From UBA2231 sp964415175 (GTDB lineage Bacteria > Elusimicrobiota > Elusimicrobia > Elusimicrobiales > UBA9959), in the NCBI GenBank assembly GCA_964415175.1, contig CAYPYG010000010.1, positions 17,788 through 81,787 of the forward strand: 64,000 nucleotides of DNA, written 5' to 3'. Below, piece by piece: positions 37,822-45,331 of this stretch; within the stretch, counting starts at the first letter, position 1, and each line of letters begins with the position of its first letter. The position numbers and the translations under genes are program-made. The notes under the pieces are model-generated. The model had not been told where the DNA came from. It did no database searches and saw only the letters and a program-made list of their open reading frames with translations.

Positions 37822-38736
37822 ATGAAACTCATGAACACCGGTCGCAAAGTTCCGGGTATGTTGGAAAAAACGGCCAATCGGGCTGTTTGTGTGGCGATGG
37901 GGATTATTATTTCCCTACAGAATATCGCCTTCGCCGCGGGTGATGTGTTCAACCAACTGAAAAGAATGGCGGCCCAGGATAATAATGATGATTATGCCCT
38001 CTCGCTGCCAGAGCCGGCCGGGGCTGAATTGCGCCTGTCGATGAAAAATTACATTCCGCAGCACTTGCAGGAACAGGTCGTGGCGCTATGCTTCCTGGCA
38101 AAGGACATCATAGCCCATCCCGAAAGCGCGGGTCAGCGGTTCTCGGAAAATCCCAAAGCATACCTGGCTGAAAGAGGGATAATGGGAGTGACGCTTGATC
38201 TGACCTCGCGCGAGGTAAAGGTAGTCCTGGCGCTTGGCGATAAAGAAGTGCGTGAAGCCGCGCTGAAGGGTGATGTTCGCCGTTACCTGCAACTGCTGGA
38301 GAGCAAGGGCCTGCTGGGAATAGATGCGATGGGCGCAATAAAATATACCGGTGAAGACGAGCCTCCCGGCCACGAAATAGCAGCGGTCCCTGTCCTTGTC
38401 TATATCGTCGCGGGGTTCGCAACATATGTGACGGTATTATATACGGCCATCGCCACAGTGAATGCGGCCGGCGCCGTGGCCGTCTATTATAAGGTCGCGG
38501 TTACCGGGGATGATGACAAAAAAAATAACGTCATGAATGGGATTGAAGGCAAGCTCACCGCGCTTCTGTGGGGCACGGAGGCCGCCAGGGAAATGCTGGA
38601 AAATCATATTTCAGAAAAATCCGACGAGTGGGCCGACATAATAGCCGAACTCCCTTCCGCCAAGCAGCACAACCTTTCGCGCGAAACGATAAAAATAGCG
38701 CTTAAAAAGCAAATGATAGAGGGGATAAGCCACTAA
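37822..38736 (+). CDS. Secreted protein with NHLP/Nif11-leader-like segment; possible radical-SAM substrate
   Basis: A 304-residue protein of no family I can name. Residues 22-39 look like a Sec signal ending AFA-AG. Residues 92-125 (FSENPKAYLAERGI, then VTLDL) resemble the leader motif of NHLP/Nif11-type peptide precursors, and residues 187-228 form a hydrophobic Ala/Val/Tyr-rich stretch (NAAGAVAVYYKVAV). A charged helical region follows. The radical SAM gene begins 2 nt after its stop, which suggests, but does not prove, that this protein is the substrate. Base composition is lower in GC than the flanking chromosome. Confidence 0.65.
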   Translation: MKLMNTGRKVPGMLEKTANRAVCVAMGIIISLQNIAFAAGDVFNQLKRMAAQDNNDDYALSLPEPAGAELRLSMKNYIPQHLQEQVVALCFLAKDIIAHPESAGQRFSENPKAYLAERGIMGVTLDLTSREVKVVLALGDKEVREAALKGDVRRYLQLLESKGLLGIDAMGAIKYTGEDEPPGHEIAAVPVLVYIVAGFATYVTVLYTAIATVNAAGAVAVYYKVAVTGDDDKKNNVMNGIEGKLTALLWGTEAAREMLENHISEKSDEWADIIAELPSAKQHNLSRETIKIALKKQMIEGISH

Positions 38737-38738
38737 AG

Positions 38739-39794
38739 ATGTCTTCACGGAACTCGATAGGCGAAGTGTTGTCCAATAATTACGCGCCGTCGACGATGGT
38801 CTTTATCACTACGTATAAATGCACGGCAAGCTGCAGGGACTGTTGTTTTGGATGTACGCCGGAAAGGCCTCTCGACGCGGACAGCAGGAGAATTATAAAG
38901 CTTATCGATGCGGGCGCGGCCGAGTTCCCTTTATTAAAGCTTGCCGTGTTCACCGGCGGCGAGTGTTTTTTGCTGGGGAAGTCGCTGGATAAAATCGTGA
39001 CGCATGCAAAAAATAAGGGCTGGAATACGAGGTGCGTAACGAACGGCTTCTGGGCCAGAACTCCCGATATCGCCGAGAAGCGCTTGAAAGAACTAAAAAA
39101 CGCCGGTCTCACGGAGATCAACTTCTCCGCGGGCTTTGCGCATCAGGAATTCGTTCCGAGCGACCACGTGCTGAACGGGGCTATAGCTGCGGGGAAGCTG
39201 GGAATGCTCGCGCTGATATCAGTGGAGAACGCCAAGGCCGGGGATAAGGGCGGCGAAGCCCTGGCGAAACACCCGCTTATCCGGCAATTTGCAAAAGACT
39301 ATCCGGAACGGGCGGGACTTATAAAAATCATGGACACCGTCTGGGTCGGAAACACGCCCTTCGGGGCGGGCGGCCGAAGCAACCCAAAACCGTGTGAAAC
39401 AATCCTGGACACGCTGGTTATAGCGCCAAATTCAAGCCTGAAATCCTGTTGCGGCCTGCCGGTCAATTCCATTCCGGAAATGGATATGGGCGCGGTGTCG
39501 CCGAAAACGCTTCGCACCAGATATCTGGAACAATTCGACGACTTCCTTAAGATATGGCTGAAGGTGGACGGTCCGGAGCGGATAGTAAACTACCTGAAAG
39601 AAAAATGCCGCGGGATGCGTGTGCCGGAATTTACGCATCCCTGCCAGGCATGCAAATTCCTGTATTCCAATCCCGAGATGCGCAAATTCGCGCGGGAGTA
39701 TTTTCAGGAAAAGGTCGGCGACGTTCTTTTCCGGTTCTCGACTTCGAAAGAAGTAACGGGCAGGGTAAATGATCTTATTGGATATGGGGCATAG
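38739..39794 (+). CDS. Radical SAM enzyme with SPASM-like C-terminal cysteines
   Basis: A 351-residue radical SAM protein. The 4Fe-4S motif CTASCRDC (Cys28, Cys32, Cys35) and FTGGEC (GGE at 73-75) are clear. Six further cysteines (219, 237, 238, 290, 302, 305), including CCG and HPCQAC, resemble an auxiliary cluster (SPASM/twitch) domain, as in enzymes that modify peptides or proteins. It lies between a secreted NHLP-like protein and a PH-domain membrane protein in one operon. A role in maturing the upstream protein is inference. Confidence 0.82.
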   Translation: MSSRNSIGEVLSNNYAPSTMVFITTYKCTASCRDCCFGCTPERPLDADSRRIIKLIDAGAAEFPLLKLAVFTGGECFLLGKSLDKIVTHAKNKGWNTRCVTNGFWARTPDIAEKRLKELKNAGLTEINFSAGFAHQEFVPSDHVLNGAIAAGKLGMLALISVENAKAGDKGGEALAKHPLIRQFAKDYPERAGLIKIMDTVWVGNTPFGAGGRSNPKPCETILDTLVIAPNSSLKSCCGLPVNSIPEMDMGAVSPKTLRTRYLEQFDDFLKIWLKVDGPERIVNYLKEKCRGMRVPEFTHPCQACKFLYSNPEMRKFAREYFQEKVGDVLFRFSTSKEVTGRVNDLIGYGA

Positions 39795-39797
39795 CTT

Positions 39798-40331
39798 ATG
39801 ACACCTCTCTGGTACAAAGCCGAGTGGAGCACCGGGCTGATAACATCAACCACGGTGATAATGATAGTCCTGTTATCCGGGATGATCCTTGCCCTCAAGA
39901 CGTGCATGGCCCACAATCCCGTGGTGCGGATGCTGGGGATATTGATTGAAGCCTCTATGATAGGCATGGTTATCTTTTCCTATCTGCTCTCTCCCCGGGG
40001 GTACACTATCGATAAGGCGAACCTGACCGTCGTTCGGTGGCTGAACCCGGTAGTTATCCCGCTTGTAAGTATTTCAAAGATGGAGCCTGCAACCGACAAA
40101 TTGCTGGATGACTCTATTCGTCTATTGGGGAACCACGGCCTTTGGGGATGCTACGGCAAGTACCGCAGCAGTAAGCTGGGCACATATTATCTCTACGCGA
40201 GAAATCTGAAACACCTGATTTTGCTGGACAGTGAAAAAAGATATGTTATCGCCCCTGAAAAGCCGCAGGAGTTTCTGCAGGACCTGAATAAGGCGGTCGC
40301 CGCCGCGCGTGGTAGCGGAAAGGGAAGCTAA
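39798..40331 (+). CDS. Membrane protein with C-terminal bacterial PH-like domain
   Basis: A 177-residue protein with two N-terminal transmembrane helices (about 12-33 and 43-65). The C-terminal part (about 68-170) follows the bacterial PH-domain (bPH_5-like) pattern: RGYTIDKANLTVVRW, a central GLWGCYGKYRSSKLGTYYLYA and VIAPEKPQEFLQDL. Such domains sit at the membrane as binding or regulatory modules. It starts 3 nt after the radical SAM stop, so it belongs to the same cassette. Confidence 0.7.
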   Translation: MTPLWYKAEWSTGLITSTTVIMIVLLSGMILALKTCMAHNPVVRMLGILIEASMIGMVIFSYLLSPRGYTIDKANLTVVRWLNPVVIPLVSISKMEPATDKLLDDSIRLLGNHGLWGCYGKYRSSKLGTYYLYARNLKHLILLDSEKRYVIAPEKPQEFLQDLNKAVAAARGSGKGS

Positions 40332-40334
40332 ATA

Positions 40335-41414
40335 ATGAAGACCATCGTCTGCCTGTTTTTTGCCGGTTTAATCACCTTCGTCTGCCGCGCCGACGGCGCA
40401 GAAAGCCTGAAATCCTTCGACGGATACCGGCTGGATTATGAGATAGACTACCCCGCCGGCAAAAAGGTTTCCAGTGTGGTGGTCCTGATTCACGGATCCG
40501 GTCCACAGGACATGCGCGGGGACTTGACTGCCGTCTCCGCTCCGGGGACGAAGAATTATTTTTTCAAGGATCTCTCTGACGCTCTTACAGAGAAGGGCTT
40601 CGCGGTGGTGCGCTATAACAAGAGGGCATATCAACTTGCCGAGCAGTTGAAGAAGGACCCGTCTTTCGCCAAATCTTCGACTTTTAGTGATTTCTTCGCC
40701 CACCCGATCGACACCACCATAAAGGACGCCGAAGCTTTTGTCGCTTTCTCCGCAAAAACCTTCCCCGGGGCCAAGGTCTACTTGATCGGTCACAGCGAGG
40801 GGACCTGGATATCCCTCCAGGTCGCTAGCCGCGGCGAATCCGTCTCAGGCGTAGCCCTCATCGGCTTTGCCGCCCAGACCCAGAGCACTCTCCTTTTCGA
40901 ACAGGTGGTGTACCGCTCCCTCCATTACTTCGAGTCTCTGGATAATGACCGCGACGGAGTCTTGACCGCGACGGAGTTGGCCGCTAACGACCCTATAGCC
41001 AAAAGCCTCGCGGGGCAGTTACCCGTTCTGGATCAGGATAAAAATGGCAAACTAGAGCGATCTGAATTCATGGGAGGGAACCTTCTCAATATTCTGGCTG
41101 ATGCTCCCGGCATGGAGGAGTGGCGCAGGGAGGAGGCGGCGCTGAAAAGGCCTGCCTCGCTGATAAAGGCCGCGGCTTTCAGCGTTTTATTTTTTCAAGG
41201 CGAGCTTGACAACCAGACACCGGCCTACAATGTCCGGGCTGTGCAGCTGGCAAACACGCTAATCTGGAAAAAACCGAATCTGCATTTCAAATTCTTTTCC
41301 GGCCTTGGCCATGCCCTTGATAAGCGGACCGATTATCATGACCTGGTCTTCAAACCCGCGGACAAGCGGGCGCTGGGAGCCCTCGCTTCGGAGCTCTTTT
41401 CTCGTTGGAAATAA
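40335..41414 (+). CDS. Secreted alpha/beta hydrolase with two EF-hands in its lid
   Basis: A 359-residue exported serine hydrolase: signal peptide 1-20, oxyanion region LIHGSGPQD, nucleophile elbow GHSEG (Ser154), likely acid Asp292 (GELDNQTP) and His326 (GLGHALD). Between core strands, two perfect calcium-binding EF-hand loops occur at 203-214 (DNDRDGVLTATE) and 233-244 (DQDKNGKLERSE). Family relatives include acyl-peptidase-like esterases. The position suggests processing of the cassette's secreted product, with calcium control; both are inference. Confidence 0.85.
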   Translation: MKTIVCLFFAGLITFVCRADGAESLKSFDGYRLDYEIDYPAGKKVSSVVVLIHGSGPQDMRGDLTAVSAPGTKNYFFKDLSDALTEKGFAVVRYNKRAYQLAEQLKKDPSFAKSSTFSDFFAHPIDTTIKDAEAFVAFSAKTFPGAKVYLIGHSEGTWISLQVASRGESVSGVALIGFAAQTQSTLLFEQVVYRSLHYFESLDNDRDGVLTATELAANDPIAKSLAGQLPVLDQDKNGKLERSEFMGGNLLNILADAPGMEEWRREEAALKRPASLIKAAAFSVLFFQGELDNQTPAYNVRAVQLANTLIWKKPNLHFKFFSGLGHALDKRTDYHDLVFKPADKRALGALASELFSRWK

Positions 41415-41440
41415 GAAAACCAAAACCTTAAGCTTTCGTG

Positions 41441-41480
41441 CATAATCAAAAAGGGCCCGGAAGGGCCCTTTTTGATTATG
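41441..41480. terminator. Perfect 18-bp bidirectional terminator
   Basis: An 18-base arm (41441-41458) pairs perfectly with 41463-41480 around GGAA; the stem core is AAAAAGGGCCC/GGGCCCTTTTT, so either strand ends in a T run. It separates the forward radical-SAM cassette from the reverse-strand module. Confidence 0.9.
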
Positions 41481-41515
41481 GGTAGCTGAGTATACTCTTT
41501 TCAGAGAATGCTGAA

Positions 41516-41643
41516 CGCATTTATGCCGGTGGCCCCGATTTGATAAAACACCGCCTCGGCGTCCGCTGGTGCGGCCGCCGAGGCGGTCTTTTCTGTTATT
41601 GATTAGTAGCCACCGGCGGGGAGTAGAAACAGCGAAGACCATA
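41516..41643. repeat. Structured 128-bp direct repeat, copy 2
   Basis: The better-paired copy of the element at 37423-37552. Inner stem ACCGCCTCGGCG (41550-41561) pairs perfectly with CGCCGAGGCGGT (41576-41587), capped by CCGC-TGGT-GCGG and followed by CTTTTCTG. An outer stem GCCGGTGGC (41525-41533) pairs with GCCACCGGC (41609-41617). The two copies bracket the four-gene cassette. Confidence 0.72.
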
Positions 41644-41695
41644 AGTAAGGGCCAGGACAGTAGCGGTTGGCCGCGTGATGGCCGTCGGCCCCGCC

Positions 41696-42382
41696 CTAAA
41701 CATTTTTCTCCGAGGGCTTTTCGTAGATACCGGCAGTTTCCCAGTACTTAAACACATTCTCCGCGATGTTTTTAGTTAGCGCAGACACATACACGTATGG
41801 GAAGTGTAGTAAGCGAAAATGTCTATATGGCGGCGCACCCTCCACGGCATTTTCTACTAGACACATTCTGTTTACATAACTGGGAACATCACTGACAAAA
41901 GACATGTGCCGCGATGCTATATTTTCAGAGAGTTGTCCTTCATGAACCAGCGAACACCTTAAATCACTATATGTTAGCGATGCCAAGGTATATTTTTCAA
42001 TCTCTTTCATCTCAAGATCGGGCAGTATCGAGGCTGCGGTTTTCACATCACAAGTGAGTTCATTAAAGACGAAGATATCTCCTATCGTTTTCAGCTTTGG
42101 GAATTTTTCGCAGAGTAAGCCCTTGTTGTCTTTATCCTGGTATAAAAGTGGGAGGGCCACTTTTATCATTTCGGGGGGGCCAAATTCTCTCAACAGCCTA
42201 CAGAAACGTCTCCTGTCTTTAAGCGTGGGCCATAATCTAGCGGACATGGCTGCGAGATAGCAACATAACAATGTCTCGGCATAATGGGAGTCACTGCTTC
42301 CGTACTTTTTATGGACGTCCCCCGAGACTTCAAGGGCCTGTTTTAAATTCCGTTGCTCCCAATCCAAATATACTCTAGACAT
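41696..42382 (-). CDS. HEPN-like RX4H protein (paralogue A)
   Basis: A helical protein of 228 aa from ATG 42382, which has GGAGA just upstream; an upstream ATG at 42427 would give 243 aa but lacks a ribosome site. The segment SDLRCSLVHEG contains R-x4-H (Arg142 to His147 from this start), the pattern of HEPN-domain ribonucleases in toxin-antitoxin and abortive-infection systems. The same RC[S/A][L/I][V/L]H[E/Q]G block occurs in the protein two genes upstream, so they look like divergent paralogues. Composition is AT-rich compared with the chromosome. No family is certain. Confidence 0.6.
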   Translation of the reverse strand: MSRVYLDWEQRNLKQALEVSGDVHKKYGSSDSHYAETLLCCYLAAMSARLWPTLKDRRRFCRLLREFGPPEMIKVALPLLYQDKDNKGLLCEKFPKLKTIGDIFVFNELTCDVKTAASILPDLEMKEIEKYTLASLTYSDLRCSLVHEGQLSENIASRHMSFVSDVPSYVNRMCLVENAVEGAPPYRHFRLLHFPYVYVSALTKNIAENVFKYWETAGIYEKPSEKNV

Positions 42383-42434
42383 GTTCTCCGGTGGGCCCCC
42401 ACGTAGTTTGATGGATGACGCTGGCATTGTTTTG

Positions 42435-43106
42435 TTAGCTTGGATTATTTAGTGCAAGTTTCTTTTTCCAAAATCCTGTATCGTGTGCAAAGAGCGAGTT
42501 GTCAAACGATGGCTTGAGCCTTGCTTGCAGATTATGCTGGGGCATTTCCTCTCCACGGAATGCCTTTGTGTTGTCCCATTCGGCCCAAGTCTGAATGTCC
42601 TTGCGGCCGAAGAGAAGCGGCTGCCAGGCAACACGGTAATTATTATCGATGATTTGGTTGATTTGTTGAGAGAGAGGAGTCTTTTCTCCTCTTAAAGTAG
42701 TCTTTTTCCAGTTATCCTTTTCAATCAATTCATATGCACGAGCAATTTTTACGCGAAAAGTTGAATCTCCAGAAAATTTATTGCCTTCAGCCTTATATCG
42801 GGGTGGGCATTTTACAGGCTTAACCCCAATATGAGAAACAAGTCTGGCGAATAGCTCCATGGATTCGCCGAATTTTACCAAGGGGAAATTCGCCTCATTA
42901 TCGTCTAGTGTGAAGAAACCATAAATACCTGGCAAATCTGGCGGAGTATCTCCTCCTTTCCCTTTGAGAATTGCGCGAAGTGTTGAAACTGGGATGGCAT
43001 TCCTGTTCATTTCCCGGATTAGGGCAATTGCACACGGAGAAACAGCCTTAAGCCATGATTTCCAATCCGTAACCCCGTCGTGAACTTTTAGAGATTTAAA
43101 ATCCAT
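42435..43106 (-). CDS. GIY-YIG-like nuclease domain protein
   Basis: A 223-residue protein. After an N-terminal helical part, PGIYGFF (59-65) and LVKFGES (76-82) followed by LFARLVSHIG (Arg88) follow the GIY-YIG nuclease core pattern (GIY, then xIGxS, then the catalytic Arg), with FGE in place of YIG. The rest (about 95-223) is not assignable. It sits between two HEPN-like genes in one reverse-strand operon. Ribosome site AGGGG precedes the ATG. Nuclease activity is plausible but unproven. Confidence 0.6.
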   Translation of the reverse strand: MDFKSLKVHDGVTDWKSWLKAVSPCAIALIREMNRNAIPVSTLRAILKGKGGDTPPDLPGIYGFFTLDDNEANFPLVKFGESMELFARLVSHIGVKPVKCPPRYKAEGNKFSGDSTFRVKIARAYELIEKDNWKKTTLRGEKTPLSQQINQIIDNNYRVAWQPLLFGRKDIQTWAEWDNTKAFRGEEMPQHNLQARLKPSFDNSLFAHDTGFWKKKLALNNPS

Positions 43107-43160
43107 GATTTGCCCCTATGCGTTAGTCAGTTGGATGTCACTAACAATGCCGAGTTTTCC

Positions 43161-43688
43161 CTACCCAATTACCGGACCACCCAGAACCGGAGGTATCCCA
43201 TGAGGATATCTTTTTACCAGGCATAAACTGTTTGTTTTATAGACCGCGGAATTTTCATTTTCCTTTATCCACTTCTGTGCACTATGGACCATATCGGCAC
43301 AAAATGTCTTCACATCAATAACCAGAGACTTTTCTCTCGTTTTAGCGCCGACTACGCAGGAGTGTAATCCGATGGAAAAAGTCCCAGGCTCAAAGAACAT
43401 AATCCGCTTATACGCCATTTCCCCATTGTTGCTGCGCCCCTGGTGTAAAATCGCGCATCTAAAATTGTAGCAGTCATCAGCTGTAAAGTTAGTCCCATCA
43501 CCATATTTTCGCGGATTTCTTGGCACAAAGTATTTATTGAACCATGCCTTGTATTTTGTGTTCTCAGTTTTCCCATTTTCTGATCCCATCGCCGCACATA
43601 TGTCCGGGATGGTTAATGAGACGAATAACGACAGGAAATATAGATTGTGAGAAAGCCCTGTTTCAATCTGTTCTAAAAGGCCTCGCAT
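43161..43688 (-). CDS. HEPN-like RX4H protein (paralogue B)
   Basis: A 175-residue protein, first gene of the reverse-strand trio. YNFRCAILHQGRS holds Arg77-x4-His82, the HEPN-type motif, in the same context as the third gene of the trio. A later LVIDVKTFCADMVHSAQKWI helix resembles the closing helix of that protein. AGGGG lies upstream of the ATG. The gene is AT-rich and close to the tRNA-Ser, at the entry edge of the island. Confidence 0.6.
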   Translation of the reverse strand: MRGLLEQIETGLSHNLYFLSLFVSLTIPDICAAMGSENGKTENTKYKAWFNKYFVPRNPRKYGDGTNFTADDCYNFRCAILHQGRSNNGEMAYKRIMFFEPGTFSIGLHSCVVGAKTREKSLVIDVKTFCADMVHSAQKWIKENENSAVYKTNSLCLVKRYPHGIPPVLGGPVIG

Positions 43689-43719
43689 AAAATAATTTCC
43701 CCTGGGGGTCTTCGGTATA

Positions 43720-43736
43720 ATGTGTTACCGATGTGT
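43720..43736 (-). promoter_or_regulatory. Operator-like repeats before the HEPN/GIY operon
   Basis: On the reverse strand ACACAT occurs twice exactly 11 bases apart (43736-43731 and 43725-43720), beside two GGTATA/TATACC sequences (43714-43719 and 43739-43744). One helical turn between identical hexamers near a candidate -10 suggests a regulator site; there is no regulator gene in the module. Confidence 0.3.
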
Positions 43737-43748
43737 CCGGTATACACC

Positions 43749-43766
43749 TTTTGAATATTGGCGGAG
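43749..43766 (+). repeat. Right attachment-like repeat overlapping tRNA-Ser
   Basis: TTTTGAATATTGGCGGAG covers the 3' end of the reverse-strand tRNA-Ser gene (CCA at 43759-43761) and 10 bases beyond. It matches 36976-36993 with one difference, marking the other edge of the 6.8-kb island. Confidence 0.6.
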
Positions 43767-43849
43767 GGAGTGGGATTCGAACCCACGGTACGGGTTAACC
43801 GTACACCGGTTTTCAAGACCGGCGCCTTAAACCGCTCGGCCATCCCTCC
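43759..43849 (-). tRNA. tRNA-Ser (UGA)
   Basis: Read on the reverse strand: acceptor stem GGAGGGA/TCCCTCC, D-arm GCCGAGCGGTTTAAGGC, anticodon stem CCGGT/ACCGG with loop CTTGAAA (anticodon TGA), a long type II variable arm, T-arm GTGGG-TTCGAAT-CCCAC, discriminator G and an encoded CCA. Length 91 nt fits tRNA-Ser. It is the likely integration site of the adjoining island. Confidence 0.97.
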
Positions 43850-43909
43850 AGCCTCAGATTATACAAAACGCCGGAGGCGGGGGGATTCCGGCCATTTATT
43901 GTTAAATGA

Positions 43910-43915
43910 TATAAT
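43910..43915 (+). promoter_or_regulatory. -10 box of glmM
   Basis: TATAAT ends 9 nt before the glmM ATG (43925); the gap AACGGGTTC lacks a ribosome site, so the mRNA is probably leaderless or nearly so. Confidence 0.55.
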
Positions 43916-43924
43916 AACGGGTTC

Positions 43925-45331
43925 ATGAAGAAACTTTTCGGCACCGATGGCATAAGGGGCCTGGCGGGCAGGCATCCCTTCGAGCCCGATTTCGTCAGAA
44001 AGATAGGTTTCGCCGCCGCCCGCGTGTCCCTGGCGCGCCTCAACGGCTCCCGCAAGGCGAAACCCTCCGTCATCATAGGCATGGACTCGCGTGGTTCCGG
44101 CCCCTCCATAAAGGCCGCGCTCGCGGAAGGCCTGGCGGCCGGCGGCTTCGAGATCCTCGACCTGGGGCTCATCCCGACCCCCGCCGTCTCCTACCTCGTG
44201 AAGAGGGAGGGAGCGGACCTCGGCGTGGTCATCTCGGCCAGCCACAATCCGCCGGAATTCAACGGCATCAAGTTCTTCTCCGCCGAAGGGCTCAAGCTCT
44301 CCGACGCCGACGAGGCGTCCGTGGAGAAACTGCTGGCCTCGCCGGACTTTTCGGCCCCGGCCGCCGAGCCCGGGATCAGGAGGTCGGATTTCTCCGCCGA
44401 CTACGAGGAGTTCCTGCTCTCCACTCTGCCGGCCGGGTTCAGCCTGAAAGGCGTGAAGGTGGTCCTGGACTGCGCCAACGGCGCGGCCAGCGAACTGGCC
44501 CCCAGGATCTTTAAAAAACTCGGCGCGGAGATAAAGGTCCTCGGCGCCAGCCCCGACGGGACCAATATCAACGTCGGCTGCGGGGCGCTGGAGACCGGCC
44601 CGATGCGCGCCGAGACCGCCGCCTGGGGCGCCTGGTGCGGCGTCAGTTTCGACGGCGACGCCGACCGCTGCATGCTCTCCGACGAGAAGGGCCGCCTCCT
44701 CGACGGGGACGACATAATCTCGATAGCCGCGCCGCATCTCAAGGCCGGCGGCCGGCTGAAGAATTCCCGGGTCGTGCTGACCCTGATGTCCAACTGCGGC
44801 CTGATAAAGCACCTCCATTCGCTGGGCATAGGCGTGACGCAGGTCGCCGTCGGAGACAAGAACGTGACCGAGGCCATAGAGAAAGAGGACCTGAGCCTTG
44901 GCGGCGAATCCAGCGGGCACACGATATTCCGCGAGTTCGCCCCGACGGGCGACGGCCTGCTGACGGCGCTGCAGGTGCTGGCCGCGGCCCGCGAGGACGG
45001 CCGGCCCATGAGCGCGCACGCCGCCTGGAAGCGCTTCCCCCAGGAGGTCCGTTCGATGAAGGTGGAGTCCAAGCCCGCGCTGGAGACCATCCCCGGCTTC
45101 CCGGAGATGATAGCGGAGTGGGAGCGGCGCATGGGCGGCGAGGGCCGCATCTTCGTCCGCTATTCCGGGACCGAGCCGCTGCTGCGCGTGCTGGTGGAGG
45201 GGGAGGACGGCGTTCTGGTCAAAGAGATCGCCGAGGGGATAATAGGGTTTTACGGCAGGAATTCCGGCCGCGCGGCGGCCGGCGGCGCCCGCGGGGGCGC
45301 GCAGAGCCGGGATATCGTGGAGGGGAAATGA
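43925..45331 (+). CDS. glmM: Phosphoglucosamine mutase
   Basis: A 468-residue alpha-D-phosphohexomutase that converts glucosamine-6-phosphate to glucosamine-1-phosphate for UDP-GlcNAc. The metal loop FDGDADRC, the phosphoserine loop SASHNPPEFNGIKFF, GMDSRGSG near the N-terminus and RYSGTEPLLRV near the C-terminus are all present. About 25 extra Gly/Ala/Arg residues follow the last domain. glmS lies two genes downstream and glmU 12 kb away, so the whole UDP-GlcNAc route is in the window. Confidence 0.96.
   Translation: MKKLFGTDGIRGLAGRHPFEPDFVRKIGFAAARVSLARLNGSRKAKPSVIIGMDSRGSGPSIKAALAEGLAAGGFEILDLGLIPTPAVSYLVKREGADLGVVISASHNPPEFNGIKFFSAEGLKLSDADEASVEKLLASPDFSAPAAEPGIRRSDFSADYEEFLLSTLPAGFSLKGVKVVLDCANGAASELAPRIFKKLGAEIKVLGASPDGTNINVGCGALETGPMRAETAAWGAWCGVSFDGDADRCMLSDEKGRLLDGDDIISIAAPHLKAGGRLKNSRVVLTLMSNCGLIKHLHSLGIGVTQVAVGDKNVTEAIEKEDLSLGGESSGHTIFREFAPTGDGLLTALQVLAAAREDGRPMSAHAAWKRFPQEVRSMKVESKPALETIPGFPEMIAEWERRMGGEGRIFVRYSGTEPLLRVLVEGEDGVLVKEIAEGIIGFYGRNSGRAAAGGARGGAQSRDIVEGK

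Noticed and set aside
37423..41643. Integron cassette array with attC sites
   Set aside because: The two repeats have nested stems like attC, but no attC core (GTTRRRY/RYYYAAC) pair is visible and there is no integrase gene.
43813..44172. Reverse-strand frame ending in GWPSGLRRRS
   Set aside because: It runs through the tRNA-Ser gene; this peptide is a familiar false translation of that tRNA.
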